Below, in pieces: positions 29,140 through 40,000 of a stretch of 64,000 nucleotides of DNA. The first letter of the stretch is position 1, and each line of letters opens with the position of its first letter. Below the pieces are notes generated by a model. That model did not search any database, was not told the DNA's origin, and saw nothing but the letters and a program-made list of their open reading frames with translations. The stretch is from Anthracocystis setariae. Its lineage: Eukaryota; Basidiomycota; Ustilaginomycetes; Ustilaginales; Ustilaginaceae. The stretch lies in contig CAKMXJ010000020.1 of assembly GCA_928724745.1 (NCBI GenBank), positions 248,001-312,000 of the forward strand. The letters run 5' to 3'. The translations under genes were made by a program, and so were the position numbers.

Positions 29140-29890
29140 GGAAAGGGGGGGAACAAGTAGTAGTTGGCATTTTGGTGTCATTCATCTCTTAGCTGATTTT
29201 AAGTTATCAATTCGAGTGTGGTTTTTATCATGCAAGACCGACTAGGTTTTTTTAAGACCGATGGAGACTGTTGAGAGGGTAATCGAATGCTTGGCGACTT
29301 GAGTGAAGACATTGAAATGCAGAATCGAGACGACAGGGGCTGTAGAGACCGGGTGACGATAAGGCGAATGTGATGGTAACTACAATTAATAATAACTGAC
29401 CAATGTAGTTACAGTAGTATTGACGCATGTTACTCCGATGGTGAGCCTCATTTGCATGCCTTAGGCATGTAAGACGCATGCATGTATGCATGCATGTAGT
29501 TATGCGCAGCTAGCTAGCTAGCTGGCCGGTATATACCACTAACATTGTCGCTCACTCGATCATCTTGTTATCGTATGCCACACCGTGTGTGGAAAGTGTA
29601 ACAACGCATGTGTAGTACCGACGCCGACGCGATTTTTCGTATTGCAGATGGCGATATTCTCTTTGAGATGGTGTAGCACGTGCGTTGGCACACAACCCCT
29701 TGAATGATGCAAGTGAACGCTGGTCAGATGGCCTCCTTAGACTCGGTTTAGCATTGTCAAGCTAGGTTGCAAATTTTTTTTTTCGAGCTGCTCCGGGTGT
29801 GCATGGCTATAAAACAGTTGTCTCTAGTTGGCTCCCTAACACTACTACTAGTGTTCTATGCAACACTCGATCAACCCTGTAACTCAACTG

Positions 29891-30005
29891 ACTAATGTGT
29901 ATGACTTGTTTTGTTTTGTGAGCTTGACAAGACCGACCAAGTCGACAGGGTGCAGCTTGTTTAATCGGTGATGGATGGTAGCCTTACCGGATCGATCATC
30001 GCTTA
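29891..30005 (+). repeat. Diverged direct repeat, copy A
   Basis: This copy shares colinear blocks with 30566-30708: GTATGACTTGTTTT (14 of 14), a GAC-AGAC-GAC block, GTGCAG, ATCGGTGATG (10 of 10) and an ATCGAT-ATCGCTTA block with one mismatch. The same order with indels between blocks points to an old duplication. Confidence 0.6.
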
Positions 30006-30317
30006 GACACTTCTAATTCGCATGCAAGTGATTCAAAGTTTCAGGTTTAGGTTAAGCAAGATACTTGGGGCCAAGGGCGTGTAATGATTCAAAGTGGTGA
30101 GAGGTTGGGTTATCTGTTGGAATGTGCGTAGCGGCTGTCGAGATGACAACGCGGGCTCGACCGAGAGCGCTTTGAGAGGATCAAGTCTGCGGAGCATGTT
30201 GCCATTGCCCAGGTGGTGGCGATGATATAGAAGCTTGTGACATGCGAACGCTCACATTGTAACGCATCTCAAGCGGATTCCACTATTATTATTATCACCA
30301 GACCTGTGCTTGCTTTT

Positions 30318-30393
30318 AATTGCGTCGACCTCGTGTGAACAACCCCCGGCCCGGTTGGGTTTGGTTGAAAGCTTTCAGGGTGTCGACGCAATT
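30318..30393. repeat. 12-bp perfect inverted repeat enclosing a GC-rich hairpin
   Basis: AATTGCGTCGAC at 30318-30329 is perfectly inverted as GTCGACGCAATT at 30382-30393. The enclosed 52 nt contain a smaller stem (CAACC pairing with GGTTG) and the palindrome GAAAGCTTTC. It may be a small fold-back element or a structured RNA, but arms of this length can also arise by chance. Confidence 0.5.
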
Positions 30394-30565
30394 TCGCCAA
30401 CTTGAGGAGATGTGCACTTTGAAGCCACCACCTCTCAACCACGTTTTTGACCTTCCAGTGGCAAGTTAGGAACCGCTACGAGTTTAGCCCTGTTTCAGGC
30501 ACATGCGTACTTGATCGATACAGGAAGTAAAGGCAGGGAATGTAAAGGTAAAGATGATGTATCTG

Positions 30566-30708
30566 ACTGACCCGTATGACTTGTTTTATATGCTCTACCC
30601 TATGACGAGACAGACAGGTGTATGTGCAGGTCACGGGCTCCTGAACGAGGTTCCTGTATCGGTGATGCCGGCATTGCCGATTCTCCATCAAATATCGATT
30701 ATCGCTTA
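30566..30708 (+). repeat. Diverged direct repeat, copy B
   Basis: This is the second copy of the repeat at 29891-30005, in the same orientation and about 28 bp longer through insertions between the shared blocks. Confidence 0.6.
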
Positions 30709-31163
30709 TCGCGAGCCGACCAAGGCGCTTGGATCGCCAACACATCATTCTGCTTTCGCAGCATAACTGCATAACCACGCGTCCTTGCAACTGTTACAGA
30801 CCGACACGCCCATGTCTTGGATACCAATACCTTGTCTTGAAAACCCAATATCGTGCCAATATCCAATCCAGTAGCGCTGCAAAGCTACATCCCAACCGCC
30901 GCGCAAACTTGACCAATCCAACTTACAACCATCCACACCGTCATGCAGCAACCAAACCACCGATGACTCAAAAACCTCTTGAGACCCAGCCCCGATATCG
31001 TATTATAAAACGAAGCAAGAATCGCTATCGGAGCCACCACCCCCGCACCGAGCCCGAGTCAGTTTCTTCCTCTAAACACCGCCAGTCTGGACCCAGTTTC
31101 CAGGCTTTCATCTCGAAATGTCGCCACACTGAGCCAGGTTTGCAGGCAGCAATCGACCTCATA

Positions 31164-31165
<2 letters not shown>

Positions 31166-31208
<43 letters not shown>
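31166..31208. repeat. (AC)n-(AT)n microsatellite
   Basis: About 17 AC units are followed by a short AT run. It is a simple repeat about 110 bp downstream of the PRPP synthetase stop codon. Confidence 0.9.
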
Positions 31209-31313
31209 GCCACCAAATCCACCCGCAGACTTTATCGATCGCAACCCCACAATCTTGGCGCTTGCACCATGAAGTTTTTACTAATTGCTTAAAAAGAGGA
31301 AAAGATTGCAAGC

Positions 31314-32594
31314 TCACACATTGCCTCTAAGCGGCGAGGGGGGCATAGCCCTTGGTGTACCCGAGTCGTGTTTCGCCGCCACCGCCGCCGCCGACGCGGT
31401 CGGGGTTTGCAATAGACTACTGCTGTGATCGGCAAAGTAGTTGTGTGCCGCCGGAGGGTCCGGCCGAGTGTATGGCGATGGAGGAAACTCGGCACTCCTC
31501 GAATTTGGCGTAGCCCCCGACGACGCCGCCGCCGCCGCAGCAGCACTGTTCGCATTGGCAAGGATCTCATCATCATTCTCATGACGGTAGGGCTGCGGAG
31601 TATCGTAAGGGATCTGGTTGAAGAGCACGCTGACGGATTCGCCGTAGTGCGAGCGACGGATGGTTTCGGCGAGCACGTGCGAGATGTCGATTTCCTCGAT
31701 CTTGGCGCACTTGGCGCGGTTATGCGATTGCGGCAGCGTGTTTGTCACGATGAGTTTCTCAAGACGCGAAGAGGTGATGCGCGTGAGGGCCGGGCCGGAG
31801 AGGATGCCGTGCGTGACGATGGCCAGCACACGTTCGGCGCCGTATTCGATGAGTTGTTGCGCAGCAAGGTCGAGCGTTCCGCACGTGTCGGCCATGTCAT
31901 CGACAAGGATGGCCACTTTGCCTTTGACGTCACCAACAAGCACCATGCGCGAGACTTCGTTGGCCCGCTTGCGTTCTTTGTGGAACAGGGCAAAGTCGAG
32001 CTCCAATCGGTCCGCCAGCGAAGTGGCTCGCTTGGCTCCACCCGCATCGGGGGAGACGATGACCGCTTTGTTCACATCCACCATCTCGCGGATATATTGG
32101 AGTGCCGCGGGTTCAGCATAGAGGTTGTCGACGGGGACGTCGAAGAAGCCCTGGATCTGCGATGCGTGCAGGTCCATGGTGATGACGTGGTCGCAGCCTG
32201 CGTTTTCGAGCATGTTGGCGATCAGTTTGGCAGTGATGGGTGCGCGTGACTTGTCCTTCTTGTCCTGACGAGCGTAGAAAAAGTGTGGGATGACGGCGGT
32301 GATCCTCTTGGCGCTGGCGGTCTTGCAGGCGTGGATCATGATGAGCAGTTCCATTAGCGAGGTGTTGGGCGAGGCAGCTGCACCGGTGGGGGTGGGCGAG
32401 ACGCACGACGTGTTGATGATGTACACATCGTGCTCGCGAACCGATTCGGCAATGCGCACGATCGATTCGCCAGATTCATTGCGCGTGACCGTGGCCTTGC
32501 CCAGCGGTTGTCCGAGCCGTTTTGCGATGAGGGCCGCAAGTTCTGGGTGAGAAGTGCCCGAGAAGACCTTGATGCCTCCTGCTTGAGTCGCCAT
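31314..32594 (-). CDS. PRS: Ribose-phosphate pyrophosphokinase (PRPP synthetase)
   Basis: The enzyme makes PRPP from ribose 5-phosphate and ATP, the entry point for purine, pyrimidine, His and Trp synthesis; it is cytosolic. The ATG at 32594 gives 426 residues; the frame runs further upstream, but the family N-terminus ([13 protein letters not shown]) begins right after this ATG. The catalytic loop [15 protein letters not shown] lies near 107-121, [23 protein letters not shown] near 140-162, and the PRPP-binding loop [10 protein letters not shown] near 231-240. Two things are odd. The loop that normally reads GxxNDxLMELL is replaced by a longer [16 protein letters not shown] segment (about 66-78). 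There is also a roughly 100-residue Ala/Ser/Pro-rich tail after the core, which is about 320 residues in other members. Yeast has several PRS subunits with insertions, so this may be one of a set. Confidence 0.92.
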   Translation of the reverse strand: MATQAGGIKVFSGTSHPELAALIAKRLGQPLGKATVTRNESGESIVRIAESVREHDVYIINTSCVSPTPTGAAASPNTSLMELLIMIHACKTASAKRITAVIPHFFYARQDKKDKSRAPITAKLIANMLENAGCDHVITMDLHASQIQGFFDVPVDNLYAEPAALQYIREMVDVNKAVIVSPDAGGAKRATSLADRLELDFALFHKERKRANEVSRMVLVGDVKGKVAILVDDMADTCGTLDLAAQQLIEYGAERVLAIVTHGILSGPALTRITSSRLEKLIVTNTLPQSHNRAKCAKIEEIDISHVLAETIRRSHYGESVSVLFNQIPYDTPQPYRHENDDEILANANSAAAAAAASSGATPNSRSAEFPPSPYTRPDPPAAHNYFADHSSSLLQTPTASAAAVAAKHDSGTPRAMPPSPLRGNV

Positions 32595-33294
32595 GTTTGC
32601 CGAGGCGATCGAGACTATGCGAGAGCTGCGTTTGAGATGGAGATGGTGGAGAGAAAGAGAGACAAGAGTTGGGTGACCAAGGAAGAGGTAGGGCATCAAG
32701 AAGTGGGAATGTGGTTGACTGCTAGTTAATGAATTTCATACTGTATCGACTGAACTGCGGTTGGTGGGCTGTGTGCTGTATGTGTGTGAATCTGGAGTCA
32801 GCGACAGCCAAAGTGGGGTCGAATTGCGCCAACCAAAATTTGTCTTTACTACTCACTACGACTGTGTGAATTGAGTGCCAAAATTTGAAAATTTAACCTT
32901 TTTCTTCGGCCCGCTTCACCCACATTTTCGCCTCTTTTTCTTCTAATTAATTGCTTTCGCACGATTTCGCACGGAGCCGACCATTCAAGATGTTAACACC
33001 ACGCATCTTTCCGCTTTCATCGGCGATTTTCCCGCAATTCCACATTCATCGGGTGATGAGACTTCTTGCCTCCACACCCCGACTGCTGCTGTTTTTGACA
33101 GCTCCGTGCAGCCGAACGCACAGACTCGGATTAGCAAATCCCGCACCATGCCGATCCTCTGGTGCTCGGCCGTCATCGACCGCCCTTTCCCCCAAAATTG
33201 GATGGCAAGCAACAAAGCAGCATAACCCAACTCCATGTCCACTACCTAGAACCGCATCGCTTTCCTACTTGCCACTGTTCTTCCATCCCTCCCT
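32595..33294. other. Divergent promoter region PRPP synthetase / photolyase
   Basis: This 700-bp 5'-5' region has AT-rich stretches around 32820-32960. There are open frames upstream of the photolyase start but none with a domain. Confidence 0.45.
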
Positions 33295-35430
33295 ATGCCA
33301 TTCCGAGCGTTGCGCCTGCTCCCGCTTGTCGTACGATCCCCTCTCTCCATCCAGCCTAGTCTCGCTAACACTTCCACTCCCACCGCGCCTACCAGATCTT
33401 GTGCTCGCTTCCACACTGCAGCCTTGCGCAATATTCAAAACACAATGGTGGCTAGCAAGCGCAAAGTCACTTCTCCAAAATCGGAACCGCAGCATGACGA
33501 AGACGAAAAGGCACTCGACCCTAAGCTCGCCGAACACCCAGACGAAGACGAGTCCGAGACCTCCAAGCCACCCTCGAAACGCTACAAGTCCTCGTCCACT
33601 TCCAACTCGGCCTCACTGGAGGCCAAGGCTTCTTCGCGCTCAGCCGTCATCCAAGGCGATACCAAGCAGTACGGTTCCTCGGCGTACTCCGAGTCGGGTC
33701 AGGGATGGCATCGTTCCGACCTGAACCCGCATCCCAAGGGTCGAAGTGACGACAAAACGCCGCTGCAGGAGCTCGAGGAAGAGCTCAAAAAGCACGCACC
33801 CGCAAAGAGTAACGATGTGGGTGATGGTAAGAATGCCGTCTACTGGATGCGGATGCATGATCTGCGCATTCACGACAACCGTGCTTTGGCGCATGCCTCT
33901 TCGCTGGCACACGAGAGACGCGAGCAGGGTAAGGGTGGCAATTTGATCGCGCTGTTCGTGATCACGCCAGCCGATTACAGCGCGCACGATCGAGGTGCTA
34001 GGCGGATCGATTTCGTTCTGCGAACTCTGGCTAGTCTCAAGCAAGCGTTCGATAAGCTCGACATCCCCTTCGCCGTATACACGCACCAGGGCAAACGCAC
34101 CGAGGTCGGCGCAAAGGTGTTGGAGCTTTGCAAGGAGTGGAACGTGTCGCAGCTGACGGGCAATATCGAGTACGAGGTGGATGAGCTGTGGAGGGATATC
34201 GGCGTGGTCAAGCAGGCGAAGCGGAACGGGGTGGCGGTGAGTTTTCTGCACGATTGCTATGTCGTTCCACCTGGTCGGGTGACGACCAATGATGGAAGGC
34301 CTTATTCCGTCTTTTCGCCGTGGAATCGCAAGTGGACCGATGTCATTTCGAAAGACATGTCGTTGATCGAAGCGTCGCCCGATCCCGAGCCCAACGATAA
34401 GAGCATCCACAAGGATGCGACCCTTGGGAAATTGTTCGACCTCGATAAGCTCGGCGAAGGGTTTGGAATCCCAGACGAGCTCGCAGGGTTTGAATGCAAG
34501 GACCGCGAATATATGAGCAAGCTTTGGCCTGTTTCGGACGATGCGCCGCGCACGGTGCTCGACAACTTTATGAGTGGCAAAGGAGGCGAGACTGCTCTCG
34601 ACCGTCCCGCCAACGAACCCAGCACCAAGCATGTCGCGGGAAACTCAAAAGAGTCGCGTCTCGGTCGGTATGCCGAGGGTCGAAACCTGATGAATGAGAA
34701 TGGAACTTCTCGCATCTCGCCGTATCTCGCTGCAGGGTTGGTGTCGGCGCGCGAGTGTCTGAGGCGAACCAAGCAACTTACCAAGGGACGTCTCCATGTG
34801 GGTAGGGATAGCGGTGCAGCTATGTGGAATACCGAGATCAGCTTTCGCGACTTCTACGGCCATGTCCTCGCTGCCTGGCCCAAAGTCTGCATGGGTCATG
34901 CCTTCATCTCCAAGTACGAAAACGTCGTCTGGGAGAACGACGAAGAGACTCTGCGGGCTTGGAAGCAAGGTCGCACCGGATACCCCATCGTCGACGCTGC
35001 ACAGCGACAGTGCATCAAACAGGGCTACATCCACAACAGAGGTCGAATGATCACCGCCATGTTCCTCACCAAACACCTGCTTCACGACTGGAGACAAGGC
35101 GAAAGACACTTTTCCCTCAACTTTATCGACCAGGACTTCGCCAGCAACAATGGAGGCTGGCAGTGGAGCGCAAGCACAGGCACCGATCCCCAACCTTACT
35201 TTAGGATCTTCAACCCTCTTTCGCAGTCAGAGAAGAGCGACCCTCAGGGCGACTACATCAGGCATTTCGTGCCTGAGCTGAGCAAAATCAAGGGCAACGC
35301 AATCCATGACCCCTACCACAGACTAAGTAAACAAGAGTTCGAGAAGCTAGGCTACCCCAAACCTATCGTAGAGCACGCCGAAGCTAGACAGCGTGCTCTT
35401 CGAAGGTACAAGAACCCAGGCGACGAATAA
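33295..35430 (+). CDS. PHR1: DNA photolyase, class I CPD type
   Basis: The enzyme repairs UV-induced cyclobutane pyrimidine dimers using light, FAD and an antenna pigment. The frame from 33295 encodes 711 residues. An N-terminal alpha/beta antenna domain (about 180-310) is followed by the helical FAD domain. The latter has SRLGRYAEGRNLMNENGTSRISPYLAAG, WNTEISFRDFYGHVL, GYPIVDAAQRQ, HNRGRMITAMFLTKHLL and DFASNNGGWQWSASTGTDPQPYFRIFNP, which are class I CPD photolyase signatures rather than 6-4 or plant cryptochrome ones. The first 50 residues are Arg-rich and free of acids, like a mitochondrial presequence. A second in-frame ATG (33445) starts a form with Lys/Arg clusters resembling nuclear signals, so both organelles could be served from one gene. 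The strand between about residues 50 and 170 is disordered. Confidence 0.92.
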   Translation: MPFRALRLLPLVVRSPLSIQPSLANTSTPTAPTRSCARFHTAALRNIQNTMVASKRKVTSPKSEPQHDEDEKALDPKLAEHPDEDESETSKPPSKRYKSSSTSNSASLEAKASSRSAVIQGDTKQYGSSAYSESGQGWHRSDLNPHPKGRSDDKTPLQELEEELKKHAPAKSNDVGDGKNAVYWMRMHDLRIHDNRALAHASSLAHERREQGKGGNLIALFVITPADYSAHDRGARRIDFVLRTLASLKQAFDKLDIPFAVYTHQGKRTEVGAKVLELCKEWNVSQLTGNIEYEVDELWRDIGVVKQAKRNGVAVSFLHDCYVVPPGRVTTNDGRPYSVFSPWNRKWTDVISKDMSLIEASPDPEPNDKSIHKDATLGKLFDLDKLGEGFGIPDELAGFECKDREYMSKLWPVSDDAPRTVLDNFMSGKGGETALDRPANEPSTKHVAGNSKESRLGRYAEGRNLMNENGTSRISPYLAAGLVSARECLRRTKQLTKGRLHVGRDSGAAMWNTEISFRDFYGHVLAAWPKVCMGHAFISKYENVVWENDEETLRAWKQGRTGYPIVDAAQRQCIKQGYIHNRGRMITAMFLTKHLLHDWRQGERHFSLNFIDQDFASNNGGWQWSASTGTDPQPYFRIFNPLSQSEKSDPQGDYIRHFVPELSKIKGNAIHDPYHRLSKQEFEKLGYPKPIVEHAEARQRALRRYKNPGDE

Positions 35431-35599
35431 TACAAACAACATCGCTCAAAATCGACCCACGCTGTTCATTCTACAGTACAATCGCCACGTAATCTCTTTT
35501 CCCCACCTCATCACCTGCCTGCACCAATCAAACTTCTTGAATCATGCTGTCATTGTCCATGCATCGTGTCTGCGTACGTGCCCAAGGTCGATCAACCCT

Positions 35600-37081
35600 T
35601 TACGAGTGAGCGCAGTTAGGAATCGTGATGGGCTTCAACTTCTTTTGATCATCAAAGAGACCCCAGTGCGCCTCGACACCTCCATAAAGCGCATTGGTCC
35701 ACTCCTCGTCAAACATTTCGAACCAAAAATAATCCGTGTTGTTCTGGTTTGCCTGGCATACAAATCCATCCAAGAACGTCTGGAGCTCAGAGATTCCTGC
35801 ATGGGCACCCGTCGGCTGACCGTTTGCGTTGACATAGGTCAAGTCCGCAGTGTCATTGGCACCAGATGGCCAACCTGTTTCAGCAATGTATGCCTTTGGC
35901 TTGTTAGGCGCAGCAGCGGTGACACTTTCATCGGTCTGCATAAAGTACTGCCAAGTCCAACCGGGACCTTGGGCTACCAGTGTACCTGCAAACCAAGCAT
36001 GGACGTTGGCCATGAAATAATCAACACCAGCAGCGAGGGTCGGCGTGATCATGCTGCCAGCGTCGGCGGTGCCAATGTCGAACGTCCATTTCTTGGAGCT
36101 GGCAAGGGTGCGGAATCGTTGCACGTAGTTCAACAGGTTCGTGACGGAACCTCCATCGAGCAAGTACTCGTTGCCTACCGAAACACCTCCAATGTGTTGT
36201 GTACCGTAGTTGTCGAGAGCGAAAGTGATGTTCGCCACCTGGCGGTTCCAAGCAGCATCGCCCGGGTCATCCTGGTCAAGATAGATGGCGGGGAAGACGG
36301 TGAGGTTGACCTTGGTGCGCTGAATCGCGTCGAGCATGAGGGCAGTGACGTTGCAGTCAGCACCGTAGAGACGCACGCGGGTGGTGACCTGCGACAGAAG
36401 CTGAACATCCTGAACGACCGAGGCGAGATCGACACCACATCCGTATTCGTACTGCGACTTGAAAGGGGTGTAGCACATGCCCCAGAAGCTGTTGTGCAGG
36501 TCGGGATCCTTGTTGAAGTTGGAAGGGTCGCCACTGAGCACCGCACTGTTGCCGTTGCTGCTTCCGGACGATTGCGCCGCGTCGTTGTTGTTGTGGCTCT
36601 TGCGAGTAGCGACGACAGCACCGACGACAACACCAATGATGCTCAACAAAGCAAATATGGCGCCGCCAATCACCCACAACTTCTTGCGACGGAGCTTGAC
36701 GGGGTCTTCCGATTCTAGTCCCGACATGACAGGCACGCCAGAAGCCCGCTTTTCGGTCCAGCCGGCGTCAGGGTCCGCCCATTCCGCACGGCGAGTCGAC
36801 GTCGCCATCGAGTGGCGATTGGAAGTGGGCGTTTTTCGCATATCCTCCATAGTGAAATCCGGTGCATAGCTGTCTGCAGCTAAAGCAGGAGTAGGGGGAT
36901 CATATTGGGTAGCAGCGGCGGGCGCTTGTGGTGGAGACTGCATACTTTGTCGGTAAGCGTGATATTGAGGATTCTGATACTGAGAGTGACGAGGCGAGAT
37001 GGGATCGTCGTAGTTCTCAGCGTTGACAGGTTGGTAGGCAACGCCGGCGCCTTGTGGTCTTGGTCCGCCTGGGGACGGCAT
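35600..37081 (-). CDS. GH17 glucan endo-1,3-beta-glucosidase, type II membrane anchored
   Basis: This enzyme probably acts on cell-wall beta-1,3-glucan (BtgC-like). The 493-residue protein has a disordered cytosolic N-terminus, a single transmembrane anchor near 135-159 and an extracellular catalytic domain from about residue 198. The acid/base glutamate is in SVGNEYLL (E305) and the nucleophile in AETGWPSG (E401), the standard GH17 pair at the ends of strands 4 and 7. Several N-glycosylation sequons (NVT, NLT, NIT, NDT, NNT) lie in the domain. A Ser/Asn-rich stretch links the anchor to the catalytic domain. The gene converges on the photolyase gene with 169 bp between stop codons. Confidence 0.9.
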   Translation of the reverse strand: MPSPGGPRPQGAGVAYQPVNAENYDDPISPRHSQYQNPQYHAYRQSMQSPPQAPAAATQYDPPTPALAADSYAPDFTMEDMRKTPTSNRHSMATSTRRAEWADPDAGWTEKRASGVPVMSGLESEDPVKLRRKKLWVIGGAIFALLSIIGVVVGAVVATRKSHNNNDAAQSSGSSNGNSAVLSGDPSNFNKDPDLHNSFWGMCYTPFKSQYEYGCGVDLASVVQDVQLLSQVTTRVRLYGADCNVTALMLDAIQRTKVNLTVFPAIYLDQDDPGDAAWNRQVANITFALDNYGTQHIGGVSVGNEYLLDGGSVTNLLNYVQRFRTLASSKKWTFDIGTADAGSMITPTLAAGVDYFMANVHAWFAGTLVAQGPGWTWQYFMQTDESVTAAAPNKPKAYIAETGWPSGANDTADLTYVNANGQPTGAHAGISELQTFLDGFVCQANQNNTDYFWFEMFDEEWTNALYGGVEAHWGLFDDQKKLKPITIPNCAHS

Positions 37082-40000
37082 GGCGAAAAAGGGCTAGCTT
37101 ATGAAGCAATGGGTGATACTGGGACGAGACTCGGCTTGTTGGCCTGGGCTGGGCTGGACTGAGCGGATCAACGAACAATACCTAGTGCAACCACTCAGGA
37201 AAGATGCCAGAAAACTGTGGTCAACGATGCAGTATGCTGGTGTATGGGGTTCAAGAAAACAACGAGAGGAAAGAAGCAAAGAGCAGGGTAAATCAAGATG
37301 ACCAAGAACGATGGCTCAGCTATAAACAATTGCAATCAATGGTCGGCGGTCACCCGATGTCTACTGCGGACGCAAGCAGCAGGCAAAGAAGCGAGCGTGC
37401 TGGGAGAGCTTTGACCTCGAGGACCACATGTGGAATTTAGCGGGCAAGCGCCAGTGGCTACATTGGCGTCTACAGTGTGATCATTCAGCCGGCGGGAAAA
37501 AGGCCCTTTTAATGCAGTGAGAGCAGTAAGGCCACTCTCTCTACCTTACAGTGCAGCACACAGGGAACGGGAAGCCACAGCGGCGCAGCGATGCAAGCGA
37601 GGCAAAACTTGCTGCTGCAATAGCTCCGCCGGCTAAGGGCAAGGAAAAGCTTTGTCACTATGTCAGAGTACATAAAGATATTAGACCTCGCCTGTTCTGC
37701 TCTGTTCAGGATGCTTTCGACGCAGGACCCTAATCGCAAAGCTGTGCTAGAGTACAGTGCCGAAAATGCACGAGTTTTCTTCTCTTTGGGTTGAGACCAA
37801 CACTTTTGTCGATGGCTTGTCGCACAGGGCGAGCGGCGCGATGTCGGAGTTCCAGGAACCAGAAGATCGGCAGGGAAGGGCAGCAGTCAACGGACCTTTT
37901 GAGGATAAAAATAAAAAAGAAATTAAAATATAAAGACAAGTCGAGGTGATTTTCTACTCGACATCTCAAATCCAGCCTAACCGATTAAAGTGTGCCGATG
38001 CAGGGTTAGTCGCGCTGTCGAACCAATTTAAGAAAAGTCGTCACACATCTTGACACGCGGTCGGGTTCTGCCGAGGCGCACTCTCACGCATTCGGCACGA
38101 TAGGAGCTTTCCCTGGCCCGCTTTGGTCGCCAGTGTAGCTTGCAGCCATTGTGGGGTGTACTGGACTCTAGCCAGATGGTAGCAAGGCTCTCGGCATTGA
38201 TCGAACAGCTTCGGCTACACCGACTACAATAGCGTCCTGTACAGCACAGTGTTGTGCTGTAGGATGGGTTGGTGGGAGGACCCTTGCCCGCAGGATAGGA
38301 AGTTCCGACGACGTGCAAGCAGGCTTCGGTGCATCCGTGACAAGTGCTGCAGTGCGACGATCCCAAGCGTGGCAGAGAATGCAGCTCCATTGTCAAGCCA
38401 GATTCCATCTGTGCAGCTTCGGAAGCTGTCCGTTTCGCGTTCCGGCGGAGTCTACCAACGAGCTTCACGGGTTCTCCGCAGCATGAGAGGTGAAAGCTAA
38501 AGTCAAAGCATGAAGACTGTCTGCCAGACATACACAGTTCCTCTCCCGAGACGACACAACCGCAGCCTAGACCGTCCTGGTAGCAGAAACCAAAGGCTGT
38601 CACTGAGTCACAGTATCTTGAAATCACAAATTTCGATATTAAGAGCAGTGCAGGATGATCATCGAGGGGCAACAGTGATGAGAAGAATTCTCGAAATTAC
38701 CACAAGATGAGGCGGACAGCGCTGGCACACTGTAGATAATGACTCGTTGTGATGACGATGGCGCGCTTCGGAGACAAATGTACCACCCAACAAGGCTCAC
38801 CACACGAGAGTGGGCCTTGGCTCGTGCCACAGGGCCAGAGTCGAGTCAGCGGAGTGTGGCGGCGAGTGGGCCAAAACGGCTTCATTACCGCCCTCGCAGG
38901 TGGGGTTTTCATTGCGTTCACGCCAGGATGGTGAGCACATTCATCGAGTGGGATTCGAACAGGTGCGCACGGTCTTTCAACACCAATCCCAACCACCAGG
39001 AAGCAGAATCAGGAATCCTGCATCGTGTGGTCTCTGCGTATCAAGCTTTGTTCGCAGGCACCGCCTTGTATGCGATCGCCGATAGTGCGAATCTCGAGCG
39101 ACAGATCTTATTTTGGCGTCTGTCAAACTTGGCGAATTTGGGCTCACAATTTCGCTCACACGCAGAAGGTCTTTGCAATTGAAACTCGGACGAGACAGTT
39201 GACATGAGAATGAATGAGAAGTAGTCTTTTGAATACACTTGAGGAATGATCAGCGAGATGATGGATTTCATTGCAAACCGAAGTGGCCATGGTGAGACGA
39301 CAAGATCAGCCGATGGGACTCGGACAAAGACGCCGTTTAGGCCGTCGAAAATCATCTCGACTGCTTCCAAGGATCCACCATTCTTGCCGTATCCACTGGC
39401 TGGGATCGTTCAAGTACAATTGCAGGCAAGGCTGAGTGCCACATGTGATTGGCTGGATCAGTTGCCCACACACACCACATACCGCGGATGAATTGGGAGA
39501 TGGAAACCGATTCAAAAGAAGTGTCAAGTGAATGTACTGTACACGTAGAGCCAGCCACAAACCATACTGCATCGACGCCATGCGAAGCTATGCAACCCTC
39601 CGACTTGTGGGGTTGCTTATTTCCGGACCGCTGCTGTCTGATCACGCGACTCGACGTAAATGATCGATGTGCGACAGTTGATCGCTGAGGGAAGAGGGAA
39701 GGGAGAGCTGTGACAGGGTGTGAGTCACGTTATGGTGAAAAGGGGGGACTGATGAAGCTTGCGATTGTTCGAGTTTATATGCGTTCAGACTAGCGGTCGC
39801 CTGAATGGAAATCCCTTTCCTGCCCGGCTGCAAAACGGTAAGAAAACTCTGAAGCGAAAGCATCGCCTGACGGAGAGGCCCAAGTTGACATGCGGTTTCC
39901 TTTGTGCGATAGCGATCTGAGCGTTGGTGCAGCCTTCTGCAAACAGAACTGCGTTTCATTGTTCAAGGTGCGTTAGCGCAAACGACTTTTCCATAGTTTG

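Larger units (their letters stand above)
29140..31313. other. 2.2-kb gene-free region with degraded repeats
   Basis: No gene is supportable. The region holds GCATGCAT/GCTA microsatellite-like runs at about 29470-29525, two diverged copies of one sequence (29891-30005 and 30566-30708), a 12-bp perfect inverted repeat spanning 30318-30393, and an (AC)n-(AT)n microsatellite at 31166-31208. An open frame at 30729-31292 encodes mostly a Thr-His repeat read through the microsatellite, and I do not regard it as a gene. Confidence 0.6.

Noticed and set aside
30729..31292. 187-codon frame on the + strand
   Set aside because: Much of it is a Thr-His run read through an (AC)n microsatellite, and no domain is visible.
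33640..34632. 330-codon frame on the minus strand opposite the photolyase gene
   Set aside because: It is an antisense shadow with no domain.
38900..39000. tRNA-like T-arm motif (GTTCGAATCCCA) on the minus strand
   Set aside because: The flanking bases do not form a T-stem, and no anticodon arm or acceptor stem can be built.
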